Assembly (NCBI GenBank): GCA_017458745.1
Contig: JAFTAB010000117.1
Location: forward strand, 1-36,485
Length of the DNA stretch: 36,485 nt
From: Schwartzia sp. (in: firmicutes)
GTDB lineage: Bacteria; Bacillota; Negativicutes; Selenomonadales; Selenomonadaceae
Direction of reading: 5' to 3'
The notes below the pieces were generated by a model, which was given only the letters and a program-made list of their open reading frames with translations, did not search any database and was not told the DNA's origin. Each line of letters starts with the position of its first letter. The first letter of the stretch is position 1. This document shows positions 14,449-22,675 of this stretch, in pieces. Both the position numbers and the translations under genes were made by a program.

Positions 14449-15933
14449 ATGAAATATAGAAGCACCAGAGGAAATGGCGAAGCCGTCAATGCGGCTGCTG
14501 CCATAATAAGGGGACTAGCCTCTGACGGGGGGCTTTTCGTTCCGACGGAGATACCTCATATTGACGCTGGGTTTATCGAGTCTCTTGTCAGCGTGGATTA
14601 TCTTTCACGCGCCAAAAAAGTCCTCTCGCTTTTTCTTGATGATTATACTGACGGCGAAATAGCATCATGCGTTGAAAAGGCGTATGGCAATCATAAGTTT
14701 GACACGGATGAGATTGCGCCTATAAAGAGCGTGGCTGATGTGACGGTGCTGGAGCTTTGGCATGGCCCAACCAGCGCGTTTAAGGACATGGCTCTCCAGC
14801 TATTGCCGCAGACGATGTCAGTTGCACTGGGGAAAACAAAGGAAAGTCATGAGGTCTTGATTCTCGTCGCGACATCGGGCGATACCGGCAAGGCGGCGCT
14901 TGCCGGTTTTGCCGACGCAGATCAGATAAAAATAATGGTATTTTATCCTGATGGCGGCGTGAGCCAGATGCAGAGACTGCAAATGGTCACGCAGCAGGGC
15001 AAAAATGTTAGCGTCGTGGCTGTGAGAGGAAATTTTGATGATGCCCAGAGCGGCGTGAAGAAAATTTTTGGCGACGCGGAATTTAATGAAAAGCTTGGCA
15101 AGGAAAATTTCAGGCTTTCAAGCGCAAATTCCATCAACTGGGGGCGTCTTGTCCCGCAAATTGTATATTATTTCAGCGCGTATGCCGATATGATATCATC
15201 AGGCAGGATAAAGAACGGGGATGAAATTAATTTTACCGTCCCGACAGGCAACTTTGGGAATATACTTGCCGGATTTTATGCAAAAATGATGGGGCTTCCC
15301 GTTGGGCGTTTCGTTTGCGCTTCCAATGAAAATAATGTGCTGACTGATTTCATAAAGTCAGGCAAGTATGACAAAAATCGCAAGTTTTATAAAACCATTT
15401 CGCCTTCGATGGATATTCTGATTTCGAGCAATCTTGAGCGACTGCTCTATCATATTTCAAACGACGGGGAAAAGGTGCGCGGCTGGATGGAGTCGCTTGC
15501 TAAAAATGGCTGCTATGATTGCGGTGAAAATATAAAAAATAAGGTGGCAAAATATTTCTGGGCTGATTACGCGGATGACGTTAAAACGTCAGAGACGATT
15601 AAAGAAGTGTTTGATTCGACTGGCTATGTGCTTGACCCTCATACCGCCGTGGCATGGCATGCGGCTCATGCTTACATGAGCTCGACGAATGACGCCAGGC
15701 CGATGGTCGTCGTATCAACAGCAAGCCCGTATAAATTCAGCGCAAGCGTGCTGGAGGCTCTTAATGAAAGAGTGGATGATGACCCGTTTGCCGCGCTTGC
15801 TGCGCTTGAGGCGAGGAACAGCGTTCCCGCGCCCAAAGGTTTGGCATCGTTGCGCGGAGCGAGGATTCTGCATGAGGACATCTGCGACAAAGATGAGATG
15901 GAAAACAAGGTGTTTTCATTTGTAAAACGATAA
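14449..15933 (+). CDS. thrC: Threonine synthase
   Basis: ThrC (494 residues) is a PLP enzyme that converts O-phosphohomoserine to threonine in the cytoplasm. Recognised parts are the N-terminal RGLASDGGLFVP, the PLP-lysine motif GPTSAFKDMALQLLP near residues 104-118, the phosphate-binding ATSGDTGKAAL, and VPTGNFGNILAGFYAKMMGLP. The length and the long N-terminal part place it with the fungal/E. coli-like group rather than the short B. subtilis form. ATG 14449 is preceded by GAAGGGAATTGG, with somewhat long spacing. thrA (hom) and thrB are not adjacent, so the gene is probably a single unit transcribed from the extended -10 upstream. Confidence 0.96.
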   Translation: MKYRSTRGNGEAVNAAAAIIRGLASDGGLFVPTEIPHIDAGFIESLVSVDYLSRAKKVLSLFLDDYTDGEIASCVEKAYGNHKFDTDEIAPIKSVADVTVLELWHGPTSAFKDMALQLLPQTMSVALGKTKESHEVLILVATSGDTGKAALAGFADADQIKIMVFYPDGGVSQMQRLQMVTQQGKNVSVVAVRGNFDDAQSGVKKIFGDAEFNEKLGKENFRLSSANSINWGRLVPQIVYYFSAYADMISSGRIKNGDEINFTVPTGNFGNILAGFYAKMMGLPVGRFVCASNENNVLTDFIKSGKYDKNRKFYKTISPSMDILISSNLERLLYHISNDGEKVRGWMESLAKNGCYDCGENIKNKVAKYFWADYADDVKTSETIKEVFDSTGYVLDPHTAVAWHAAHAYMSSTNDARPMVVVSTASPYKFSASVLEALNERVDDDPFAALAALEARNSVPAPKGLASLRGARILHEDICDKDEMENKVFSFVKR

Positions 15934-16084
15934 TTTCAAAACGGTTCTGTATAATGAACTGTTATTTTCAATAAAATGCCCCTGCAAATATTGCAATACT
16001 GTTTCCATGCAGAGCTTTCAAAATGGAACACTTCAATGCATTTGGCTGATGAATGTATTATGTCTTTAGGGGAAGATGGGATTC

Positions 16085-17350
16085 ATGGAAATGTTAAGCG
16101 AGAAATCGCATGACAATAAATACAAGGCAACTGCGGTTCTCTGCATTTGCGCGATTTTGGCTGTCGTGACGTCTATATGGGATTCGCACGGCGGCAATTT
16201 TTTCAGCGGATTATTGTCGCGTGGCTTTATTGCCGCCACGATTGGCGGTCTTGCGGATTGGTTCGCGGTGACTGCGATTTTCAAAAAGCCGTTGGGGATA
16301 GGCTGGCGTACTGATATATTGCGGCGAAACCGCCCGCGCATCATGGGCGCGTTGAGAGACTTTATTGCAGGCGACCTTTTGAGCAGGCAGAACATAATGA
16401 GAACATTAGATAAAGAGGACTTTTCTGCGATGCTCATAACTTATCTCGATGAGAGAGGCGGACGCGAGAAAGCGTGGGCCATAGTGGATGTTCTGCTTTC
16501 AAAAACGGTTCATGGCGTCGATGCCGATAAACTGATGGGCAGACTCGAAAAGCCTTTGCGCGATGCCTTGCATAAAATTGATTTGGCTCCGATTGTAAAA
16601 AAGGGATTAGACGGAATAAACTGCGATGACAGCAGAAAAATCATCATACAGGCACTTTCACCGCTCGTGCGTCCTATGATAATGGATGACGATGTGCAAA
16701 GTATTATAATGGCCCATATAAAAAATGCTCGCGAGTCGTATGAAGGCGAAAACTCGATGCGTCAGGCAATGTTTGATTATCTTGACTTGTCGGATGAGAA
16801 ATTGCTGGAAATAGCCGACGAACATATAAATGAGTGGCTCATTAATTTGGAGAATGGCGAGGGGGAGATATACGGAAAAATCGACGGCGCAATTCATGAG
16901 CAGATTGCTTCGATGGAGGAAAATACTGCGATTTATGGAGCATTGGAAAAATGGAAAAATGAAAGAATAGACAATCTTGATATGAGGGCATTGGCGAGGG
17001 AGCGAATTCAAGATATCATAGCTCATGATTATGCCTCATGGCGCAATGAGGCAAGGCGAATTTTTGATGCGTATATAGATGATTTCAAAAACAGCGATGA
17101 ACGCCGCTTGAAATTTGACAGGTGGATAAAATCGTTTTTGGATCGGCTCGTTGATGAGCATCATGATATTATTCCGCGGACAATAGATGAGTATTTGAAT
17201 AAAATGAGCGACGATGAGATTATTGAGTTCGCGCAAAGCAAGGTTGATAATGATTTGCAGATTATCCGCATAAATGGCTCTATCGTGGGGGCTTTAGTTG
17301 GAATGGCGCTTTATGTCTTGATTTTTGCGATAGAGGGGGTGCCTTTATGA
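16085..17350 (+). CDS. DUF445 family membrane protein, copy 1
   Basis: The product (about 421 residues) belongs to DUF445 (YheB/YjiN-like), a family of unknown function. An N-terminal hydrophobic helix is followed by the family signature GGLADWFAVTAIFKKPLG, then about 300 charged, mostly helical residues, and a closing membrane helix after IIRINGSIVGALVGMALYVL. This architecture suggests a protein anchored at both ends with a large soluble middle. ATG 16085 has AGGGGA 11 nt upstream; ATG 16076 is only 2 nt from that site and ATG 16091 is a further option. It overlaps the second DUF445 gene by 4 bp, so the pair is co-translated. Confidence 0.88.
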   Translation: MEMLSEKSHDNKYKATAVLCICAILAVVTSIWDSHGGNFFSGLLSRGFIAATIGGLADWFAVTAIFKKPLGIGWRTDILRRNRPRIMGALRDFIAGDLLSRQNIMRTLDKEDFSAMLITYLDERGGREKAWAIVDVLLSKTVHGVDADKLMGRLEKPLRDALHKIDLAPIVKKGLDGINCDDSRKIIIQALSPLVRPMIMDDDVQSIIMAHIKNARESYEGENSMRQAMFDYLDLSDEKLLEIADEHINEWLINLENGEGEIYGKIDGAIHEQIASMEENTAIYGALEKWKNERIDNLDMRALARERIQDIIAHDYASWRNEARRIFDAYIDDFKNSDERRLKFDRWIKSFLDRLVDEHHDIIPRTIDEYLNKMSDDEIIEFAQSKVDNDLQIIRINGSIVGALVGMALYVLIFAIEGVPL

Positions 17351-18660
17351 TGGCTGTCACCGAATGGGTAAAAAATTGGAACAGCGCGGATAAGACGCTC
17401 GCATCAGCCGCCGCTCTTTTTGTCGTGGCGCTTATAACAAAAATATCAATTCCGAATAATGTTTTTGTTGAATGTTTCTTGTTTGTAACCGAGGCTGCGC
17501 TTGTCGGCGGGGTCGCCGACTGGTTCGCCGTGACTGCTTTGTTTGAAAAGCCGCTTGGTTTTCCATATCATACGGCAATACTACCTAATCGCCGTGAGGA
17601 GTTTATTGTTGCCGCGACGCATCTTGTGGAGCGTGAATTTTTTTCCAGAAAAAAAGTTTTTTCAATGATGGAGGCAGTTGACCTAAGAACGCCGCTTATC
17701 TCTTGGATAAAAAACAGCGATGTGAAAAATGATATAAAAAATGAATTGATGCGTTTGATACAAGGCTATGCGGAGCCTTTCGACTGTTCGTTGACAGCGG
17801 AAAAATGGGCGGGAGAGCTGCGCCATGCAGTCCTGTCCGTGCCGCTTCATGAGGTCATGGAAAGATTTCGATGCTGGCTGGTCGGGGGGCGCGACCGCGA
17901 GATTATAGCGCAAGCGTCGTCATTTATCCGTTCGCGTGTCGAGACTGATGAGGCGCGTGATAATATAAAAACGATGCTTCAAAAGATTTATGATGATAAA
18001 ATGGAGGGCGCGGGCTTGCTCGGAATGTTTGGAAGCCTTTTCGCCCAAGCGTTTGATGTAGTCAGTATTGATGACATGGCGGAGGTCATCCAAACGGAGA
18101 TACTTCGTCTGCTCGACGAGGCTGGCGAGGCAAATTCCGCGATTCAGACACGAATGCTCTCCGTATTTTATGATTACTTTGACAAGGTTGCGATTGATCC
18201 GGCGCTCGATGAGGATTTTGCAAAGTTAAAGTGCAATGTAATTCGTGATATGCCGATTGAAGATACAATAGGGACTGCCCTTTTGATTATAAAAAATAGC
18301 ATGACAGATGGCGGTGTGCCCGCCGGTATCGGTGAAGCATCCATTCATGGGGCGATTCAGACTCTGACAGGTGAGGTCGCTGAATCTTGCTTGTCAATCC
18401 TCGAAAGTGACCCGGATGTTCAAAAGGTTATCAATGTCCTCGTGCATGATGTGGTTGGCAGGAGCGCCTTGGAGGCAAGGGAGATGATGGGGGCTGTTAC
18501 TAACGAGGTCATGGCACATCTTACCGATGATGAACTCAATCGTATCGTGTATAGCAAGATTGAGCCGGACCTCTTATGGATTCGCATGAACGGTTCGATA
18601 GTCGGAGCTATAATCGGCTTTGCTCTATATGCAATAATGACGATGGCCAAATATTTGTGA
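17347..18660 (+). CDS. DUF445 family membrane protein, copy 2
   Basis: This second DUF445 protein (437 residues) repeats the layout of its neighbour: an N-terminal membrane segment, GGVADWFAVTALFEKPLGFPYHTAILP, a long helical middle, and a C-terminal membrane helix after LLWIRMNGSIVGAIIGFALYAI. The conserved ends are clearly alike while the middle regions have diverged, which points to an old tandem duplication. ATG 17347 overlaps the stop of copy 1 in an ATGA, with GAGGGGGT 6 nt upstream. The function is unknown; the 4-bp overlap suggests equal production and perhaps a hetero-oligomer. Confidence 0.88.
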   Translation: MMAVTEWVKNWNSADKTLASAAALFVVALITKISIPNNVFVECFLFVTEAALVGGVADWFAVTALFEKPLGFPYHTAILPNRREEFIVAATHLVEREFFSRKKVFSMMEAVDLRTPLISWIKNSDVKNDIKNELMRLIQGYAEPFDCSLTAEKWAGELRHAVLSVPLHEVMERFRCWLVGGRDREIIAQASSFIRSRVETDEARDNIKTMLQKIYDDKMEGAGLLGMFGSLFAQAFDVVSIDDMAEVIQTEILRLLDEAGEANSAIQTRMLSVFYDYFDKVAIDPALDEDFAKLKCNVIRDMPIEDTIGTALLIIKNSMTDGGVPAGIGEASIHGAIQTLTGEVAESCLSILESDPDVQKVINVLVHDVVGRSALEAREMMGAVTNEVMAHLTDDELNRIVYSKIEPDLLWIRMNGSIVGAIIGFALYAIMTMAKYL

Positions 18661-18669
18661 TACTGGGGA

Positions 18670-18757
18670 GAAGTGAATCAATAATCACTTCATTCTGCTT
18701 GCTTGAATCCGCCATGGCTGCGTTCTCGTCGTGAGGCATAGCCCCACTGTGCCTCAC
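18670..18757. repeat. GTCGTC-type palindromic intergenic repeat, copy 2
   Basis: GAAGTGA (18670-18676) pairs with TCACTTC (18685-18691). Further on, GTGAGGCATA (18731-18740) pairs with TGTGCCTCAC (18748-18757) with one wobble. The CCGCCATGGCTGCGT, CTCGTCGTG and GGCATAGCC blocks correspond in order to 4761-4806 upstream of dnaG. Sequence out to about 18795 (CTTCGCCTTGCC and onward) may belong to the element, but has no counterpart in the other copy. Confidence 0.6.
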
Positions 18758-18824
18758 TCCTTCGCCTTGCCATGACAAATTTATCCTGCGCGTAATGTAG
18801 CGATTATTTTCGCACAGCTCCTTT

Positions 18825-18857
18825 GGGCGGAAAAAACCGCCCTTATTTTGTTTTTTT
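18825..18857 (+). terminator. Intrinsic terminator after the DUF445 pair
   Basis: GGGCGG (18825-18830) pairs with CCGCCC (18837-18842) around A6, followed by a T-rich tract. The tract runs into the -35 of the def promoter, so the transcription unit boundary is sharp. Confidence 0.87.
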
Positions 18858-18883
18858 GTCTTTGAGATTGTTTGTGATATAAT
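18856..18883 (+). promoter_or_regulatory. Promoter of the def-fmt run
   Basis: TTGTCT at 18856-18861, a 16-bp spacer, and an extended -10 (TGA then TATAAT, 18875-18883). The def ribosome site begins 26 bp after the -10. The promoter directly follows a terminator. Confidence 0.7.
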
Positions 18884-18924
18884 ATATTGATTAAGTTTTA
18901 ACTGTTGTGAAAGGGAGTCGAGAA

Positions 18925-19398
18925 ATGGCGATCTTGAATCTTGAAATAGCAGGTTCTCCCGTGCTCAAGAAAAAATGTGAGCCGATTAAAAAAATTGATG
19001 CAAGGTTAAGGCACTTGCTTGATGATATGGCAGAGACGATGTATAAATATAACGGCATAGGCATTGCCGCGCCTCAAATCGGAAAAAATATTTGCGCTGT
19101 CGTTATTGACGTGGGGGATGGCAAAATAGAGTTGATTAACCCGGTCATAAAGTCGCGCGAGGGAAGCGAAATAGACTCTGAGGGGTGTCTCTCTGTCCCG
19201 GAGATTTTTGGCGATGTGGAGCGAGCCGCCAAGATAACATGCGAGTACACGACGCGTTATGGCAAACGACGCACTATGGAGGCGGAGCATTTGCTCGCTC
19301 GCTGCATACAGCATGAGTGTGATCATCTCAATGGCGTTCTTTTTATAGATATAGCGAAGAATCTAAGGCGGGAGACCGATGATGATGACGCGAAATAA
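18925..19398 (+). CDS. def: Peptide deformylase
   Basis: Def (157 residues) removes the formyl group from the initiator methionine of nascent proteins. All three signatures are intact: GIGIAAPQ (44-51), EGCLSVP with metal ligand Cys88, and HECDH with His130, Glu131 and His134. The start is ATG 18925, 7-8 nt after AAAGGGAG at 18910-18917; an in-frame GTG at 18907 lies upstream of that site. It overlaps fmt, which performs the opposite modification on initiator Met-tRNA. The gene has its own promoter just after a terminator, so it probably begins the long co-directional run. Confidence 0.97.
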   Translation: MAILNLEIAGSPVLKKKCEPIKKIDARLRHLLDDMAETMYKYNGIGIAAPQIGKNICAVVIDVGDGKIELINPVIKSREGSEIDSEGCLSVPEIFGDVERAAKITCEYTTRYGKRRTMEAEHLLARCIQHECDHLNGVLFIDIAKNLRRETDDDDAK

Positions 19399-20353
19399 AA
19401 AAAAGGCTTTGTTCATGGGCACACCTGATTTTGCTGTGCCTTGCCTAAAAAAACTATGCGAGATGGAGCGACTGGACGTAATCGGCGTGGTGACTCAGCC
19501 GGATCGTCCTCGCGGAAGAGGAAAAAAGCTTACACCCTCTCCCGTGAAAGAATGTGCGGCAGAGAAGAATATTCCTGTATATCAGCCGGAAAAGGTCAGG
19601 ACGGAGAGTTTTATTGAGGAATTAAGAAAAATTTCTCCGGACATCATTGTTGTCGTTGCTTTCGGGCAGATACTGCCAAAGGATATTCTTGATATCCCCG
19701 ATTTTGGCTGCGTAAATGTCCATGCCTCTCTTTTGCCTGCGTATCGCGGTGCGGCACCTATGCAGCGCTGCATAATGAACGGAGAATTGAAAACCGGCGT
19801 CACAACGATGATGATGGATGTCGGCCTCGATACCGGTGATATTCTTGAGCAAGCGGAAATAGATATTACGCGTGACATGACACTCGCTGAACTTTCTGAC
19901 AAACTCAGCATGATGGGGGCGGATTTACTGGTTTCCACTGTCAATAATTTGATTGATGGAAAAGTGACACCAAAAAAGCAGGACAATTCGAGCGTGGCTG
20001 AAAATGCGAGGTATTCCCCGATGATTGACCGCGAGACGGGGCATATTGATTTTTCAATGAGTGCAAAGTCAATACATGATTTATGTCGTGCGCTGGATTC
20101 TGTGCCCGGTGCTTTTGCCTCAGTAAATGGCGAAAAGCATAAGATTTGGAAAACGATTGCGCTGGAGGATAATCCATCATGCGCCGATAAAAAGAATGGC
20201 GAGATAATAAGTGTTTCTTCCGATGGGATTGCAGTTAAGACAGGAAGGGGCATAATTGAAATCAAAGAGATACAGGCTCCCGGGAAAAAGCGAATGAGCG
20301 CAGGAGACTATCTGCGCGGCCATTCAATGACAGTCGGGGATGTGTTTGTTTGA
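19382..20353 (+). CDS. fmt: Methionyl-tRNA formyltransferase
   Basis: Fmt (323 residues) transfers a formyl group from 10-formyl-tetrahydrofolate to Met-tRNA(fMet). The N-terminal formyltransferase domain shows MGTPDFAVPCL, TQPDRPRGRGKKLTPSPVK and HASLLPAYRGAAPMQ, including the folate-binding SLLP. A C-terminal OB-like domain follows, with a linker around residue 205 (YSPMIDRETGHIDF). Three ATGs run in tandem (19379, 19382, 19385); 19382 lies 7 nt from GGAG at 19371-19374 and is preferred. The 5' end overlaps def by 17 bp. A 158-bp gap with a strong inverted repeat separates it from the DUF116 gene. Confidence 0.96.
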   Translation: MMTRNKKKALFMGTPDFAVPCLKKLCEMERLDVIGVVTQPDRPRGRGKKLTPSPVKECAAEKNIPVYQPEKVRTESFIEELRKISPDIIVVVAFGQILPKDILDIPDFGCVNVHASLLPAYRGAAPMQRCIMNGELKTGVTTMMMDVGLDTGDILEQAEIDITRDMTLAELSDKLSMMGADLLVSTVNNLIDGKVTPKKQDNSSVAENARYSPMIDRETGHIDFSMSAKSIHDLCRALDSVPGAFASVNGEKHKIWKTIALEDNPSCADKKNGEIISVSSDGIAVKTGRGIIEIKEIQAPGKKRMSAGDYLRGHSMTVGDVFV

Positions 20354-20450
20354 TTGTTGATTTATTTGATACTGTTCTATGAAAATTCCTTATGCGTTAG
20401 CTGATGTCAGTTGCGCCATGGGCGCGTATGAAGCCTGTGAAGCAGACATT

Positions 20451-20486
20451 TCTCATATAAAAACTTCATAAAGATTTTATATGAGA
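20451..20486. promoter_or_regulatory. 12-bp perfect inverted repeat upstream of the DUF116 gene
   Basis: TCTCATATAAAA (20451-20462) and TTTTATATGAGA (20475-20486) are exact inverted copies around a 12-nt A/T-rich spacer, 25 bp before the DUF116 start. No T-run follows, so it does not look like a terminator; an operator or an RNA hairpin are both possible. A smaller GC-rich hairpin, GCGCC-ATG-GGCGC, lies at 20413-20425 in the same gap. Confidence 0.5.
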
Positions 20487-20511
20487 TTAGTATGAGTGAT
20501 GGTGTTTTTTT

Positions 20512-21339
20512 ATGGTCGATGCAATTGAGCTTGATTTTGAGCGTCCGCGCAAAAGGCTGTTTATCGCGCTTATGTCGCTCAGCCTTATAATAGTCGCGCT
20601 TTTGGGGTTTGGAGTATGGCGCGTGAGCTATCTGGGATTGCGCGAAATTTCATCATACCTGCCTACAATTATCGGCGGGCTTTTTGCCGTTGCAATCATA
20701 TTTACCGGGCTGGGCATAGTGAGCATAGTAGGCGCGATTTTGGGGCTTCCCTTTTTTTCGATATTTCAGCGTAAGACGTATGCCCTTATCAATGCGCTCT
20801 TCCCTGTTGCCGTGCTGATTGGAAAGATTTTTGGCGTTAGGCGTCGGAAAATTGAGCGTTCATTTGTCGCTGTGAGCAATCAGATAATTCATCAGCAGCA
20901 TATAAAAGTGAAAGCCGATGAACTGCTGGTTGTCACTCCGCATTGTTTGCAGCTCGCGAGTTGCCCTCATAAGATAACGCGCGACCCTATGAATAACTGC
21001 AAGCGGTGCGGCCAATGCGATATAGGCGCGCTCGTGACTCTTGCAGAAAAGATGGGATTTCATTTTTTCGTCGTCACGGGCGGAACGCTTGCCAGGCAGA
21101 CGGTAAAAAAAATACGCCCCAAGGCCGTGCTTGCCATTGCCTGCGAGCGTGATCTTACCAGCGGGATTCAAGATGTATATCCTTTGCCGGCTGTCGGTGT
21201 GATGAATTTAAGACCAAATGGCCCATGCTATAATACTCATGTCGATATGAACCTCGTTCGTGCCGAGATTGAGGAAATGCTTATAGAGACAAACGGCAAC
21301 TCAAATAAAACCGAAGAAAAGGAAAATGACAATGGATAG
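20512..21339 (+). CDS. DUF116 domain membrane protein
   Basis: The 275-residue product has two or three N-terminal membrane segments (about residues 17-37, 48-72 and 85-100) and a soluble C-terminal DUF116 domain. The domain is rich in conserved cysteines: TPHCLQLASCPHK, NNCKRCGQCDIG, IACERDL and PNGPCYNT. The spacing suggests a metal or iron-sulfur site, but no role is established for the family. ATG 20512 follows a GTGATGGTG stretch, a weak ribosome site. The gene ends 8 bp into rsmB, tying it to the rRNA methyltransferase genes; fmt-DUF116-rsmB order may be a lineage trait. Confidence 0.85.
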   Translation: MVDAIELDFERPRKRLFIALMSLSLIIVALLGFGVWRVSYLGLREISSYLPTIIGGLFAVAIIFTGLGIVSIVGAILGLPFFSIFQRKTYALINALFPVAVLIGKIFGVRRRKIERSFVAVSNQIIHQQHIKVKADELLVVTPHCLQLASCPHKITRDPMNNCKRCGQCDIGALVTLAEKMGFHFFVVTGGTLARQTVKKIRPKAVLAIACERDLTSGIQDVYPLPAVGVMNLRPNGPCYNTHVDMNLVRAEIEEMLIETNGNSNKTEEKENDNG

Positions 21340-22672
21340 GGCGCGGGAAATTGCGATGCTCGTTCTCAAGGACGTGCATGAAAATGGCGCATATGCAAAC
21401 GTGTCGCTTTTGCGGACAATGAAGAAGGAAAAAATATCCGATATTGACAGACGTTTTGCCACTGAGCTGGTTTATGGCGCTGTCAAGGCGGGCGAGACAC
21501 TGGATTGGATAATCGGAAAGTATGCCGATAGGCTCATGAAGAAGATGTCGCCTTATGTCAGGGAAGTGCTGCGCCTGGGAATATTTCAACTGTTTTACCT
21601 TGACAAGATTCCTGCTTCCGCTGCATGCAACGAGGCGGTCGAGCTTATAAAAAAATATGAGCCTAAAAATATTGGGGCAGCTAAGTTTGTCAATGCGGTG
21701 CTTCGCAATGCTGTTCGTGAACCTGATAGGGCCGCGTTTCCTAATGGCAAAGGTCATGCGACGGAATATCTTTCTCTGTCGTCTATGCACCCTTATTGGC
21801 TTGTTAAAAAATGGATTGAAGAATTTGGATATGATGACGCGAAAAAAATTTGCGATTTTGACAATTCACCTGCCGTTCTTTCTCTTCGAGCCAATACGCT
21901 GAAGACGACTCGCAATGAGCTCTTGGCAATCATGAGAGGCGAGGGCGCGGAGGTTGAGCCGTCGTCATGGTCTCCTGATGGGATATTATGCCATGGACAT
22001 GGCTCTCTTGACGAGATGAACTCTCTTAAGGAGGGCTTGTGGCAGGCGCAGGATGAGAGCTCAATGATGGTGTCCTATGTCGTTGCTCCTCGCCCCAATG
22101 AGGTGGTAATTGACGCATGTGCGGCTCCGGGCGGCAAATCGACCCACATTGCTGCGATGATGAAAAATGAGGGCAGAGTAATATCATGTGACATATATCC
22201 TTCAAAGATTGAGCGAATAGAAGAAAATGCCTCTAGGCTGGGGATAAACATAATAGAAGCAATCTGCCTTGATGCCAGAGATATTGGCGTTGAATATAGT
22301 GATATGGCTGACAGGGTGATTGTTGATGCGCCATGCTCAGGGCTGGGAGTGTTGCGTCGTCGGCCGGATGCGAGATGGCGTAAAACAAAAGAAGATTTAT
22401 CAAAGCTGCCATCTCTTCAGCTTGAGATACTTGAAGGCGCATCCGGAGCGGTCAAGAGTGGCGGCGTGCTGGTCTACAGCACATGCACGATGAATGAGGC
22501 TGAAAATGAAAATGTAGTAAATGAGTTTTTATCGGCGCATGATGACTTCGTGCTGGAAAATGCCGGGCGATTTCTGCCGATAAAAAAACGAGATGACGAT
22601 ATGCTTCATTTTTATCCTCAACGTGATGGCATTGACGGTTTTTTCATTGCCAGAATGAGAAGAAAGGTTTAG
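21332..22672 (+). CDS. rsmB: 16S rRNA (cytosine(967)-C5)-methyltransferase
   Basis: RsmB (Sun, 446 residues) methylates C967 in the decoding region of 16S rRNA using SAM. An N-terminal NusB-like RNA-binding domain (about 1-135, with DRRFATELVYGAVK) precedes the Rossmann methyltransferase. The latter shows DACAAPGGKSTHIA for SAM binding and the two catalytic cysteines in VDAPCSGLGVLRRRPDARW and VYSTCTMNEAENE. Of two candidate starts, ATG 21332 lies 8 nt from AAGG at 21319-21322 and is preferred over ATG 21326. The 5' end overlaps the DUF116 gene and rlmN begins 3 bp after the stop. Confidence 0.96.
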   Translation: MDRAREIAMLVLKDVHENGAYANVSLLRTMKKEKISDIDRRFATELVYGAVKAGETLDWIIGKYADRLMKKMSPYVREVLRLGIFQLFYLDKIPASAACNEAVELIKKYEPKNIGAAKFVNAVLRNAVREPDRAAFPNGKGHATEYLSLSSMHPYWLVKKWIEEFGYDDAKKICDFDNSPAVLSLRANTLKTTRNELLAIMRGEGAEVEPSSWSPDGILCHGHGSLDEMNSLKEGLWQAQDESSMMVSYVVAPRPNEVVIDACAAPGGKSTHIAAMMKNEGRVISCDIYPSKIERIEENASRLGINIIEAICLDARDIGVEYSDMADRVIVDAPCSGLGVLRRRPDARWRKTKEDLSKLPSLQLEILEGASGAVKSGGVLVYSTCTMNEAENENVVNEFLSAHDDFVLENAGRFLPIKKRDDDMLHFYPQRDGIDGFFIARMRRKV

Positions 22673-22675
22673 TAA

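Noticed and set aside
15950-15955. TATAAT upstream of the DUF445 genes as a promoter
   Set aside because: No -35-like hexamer lies at 16-18 bp and the TG is not spaced as an extended -10; it stays possible but unsupported.
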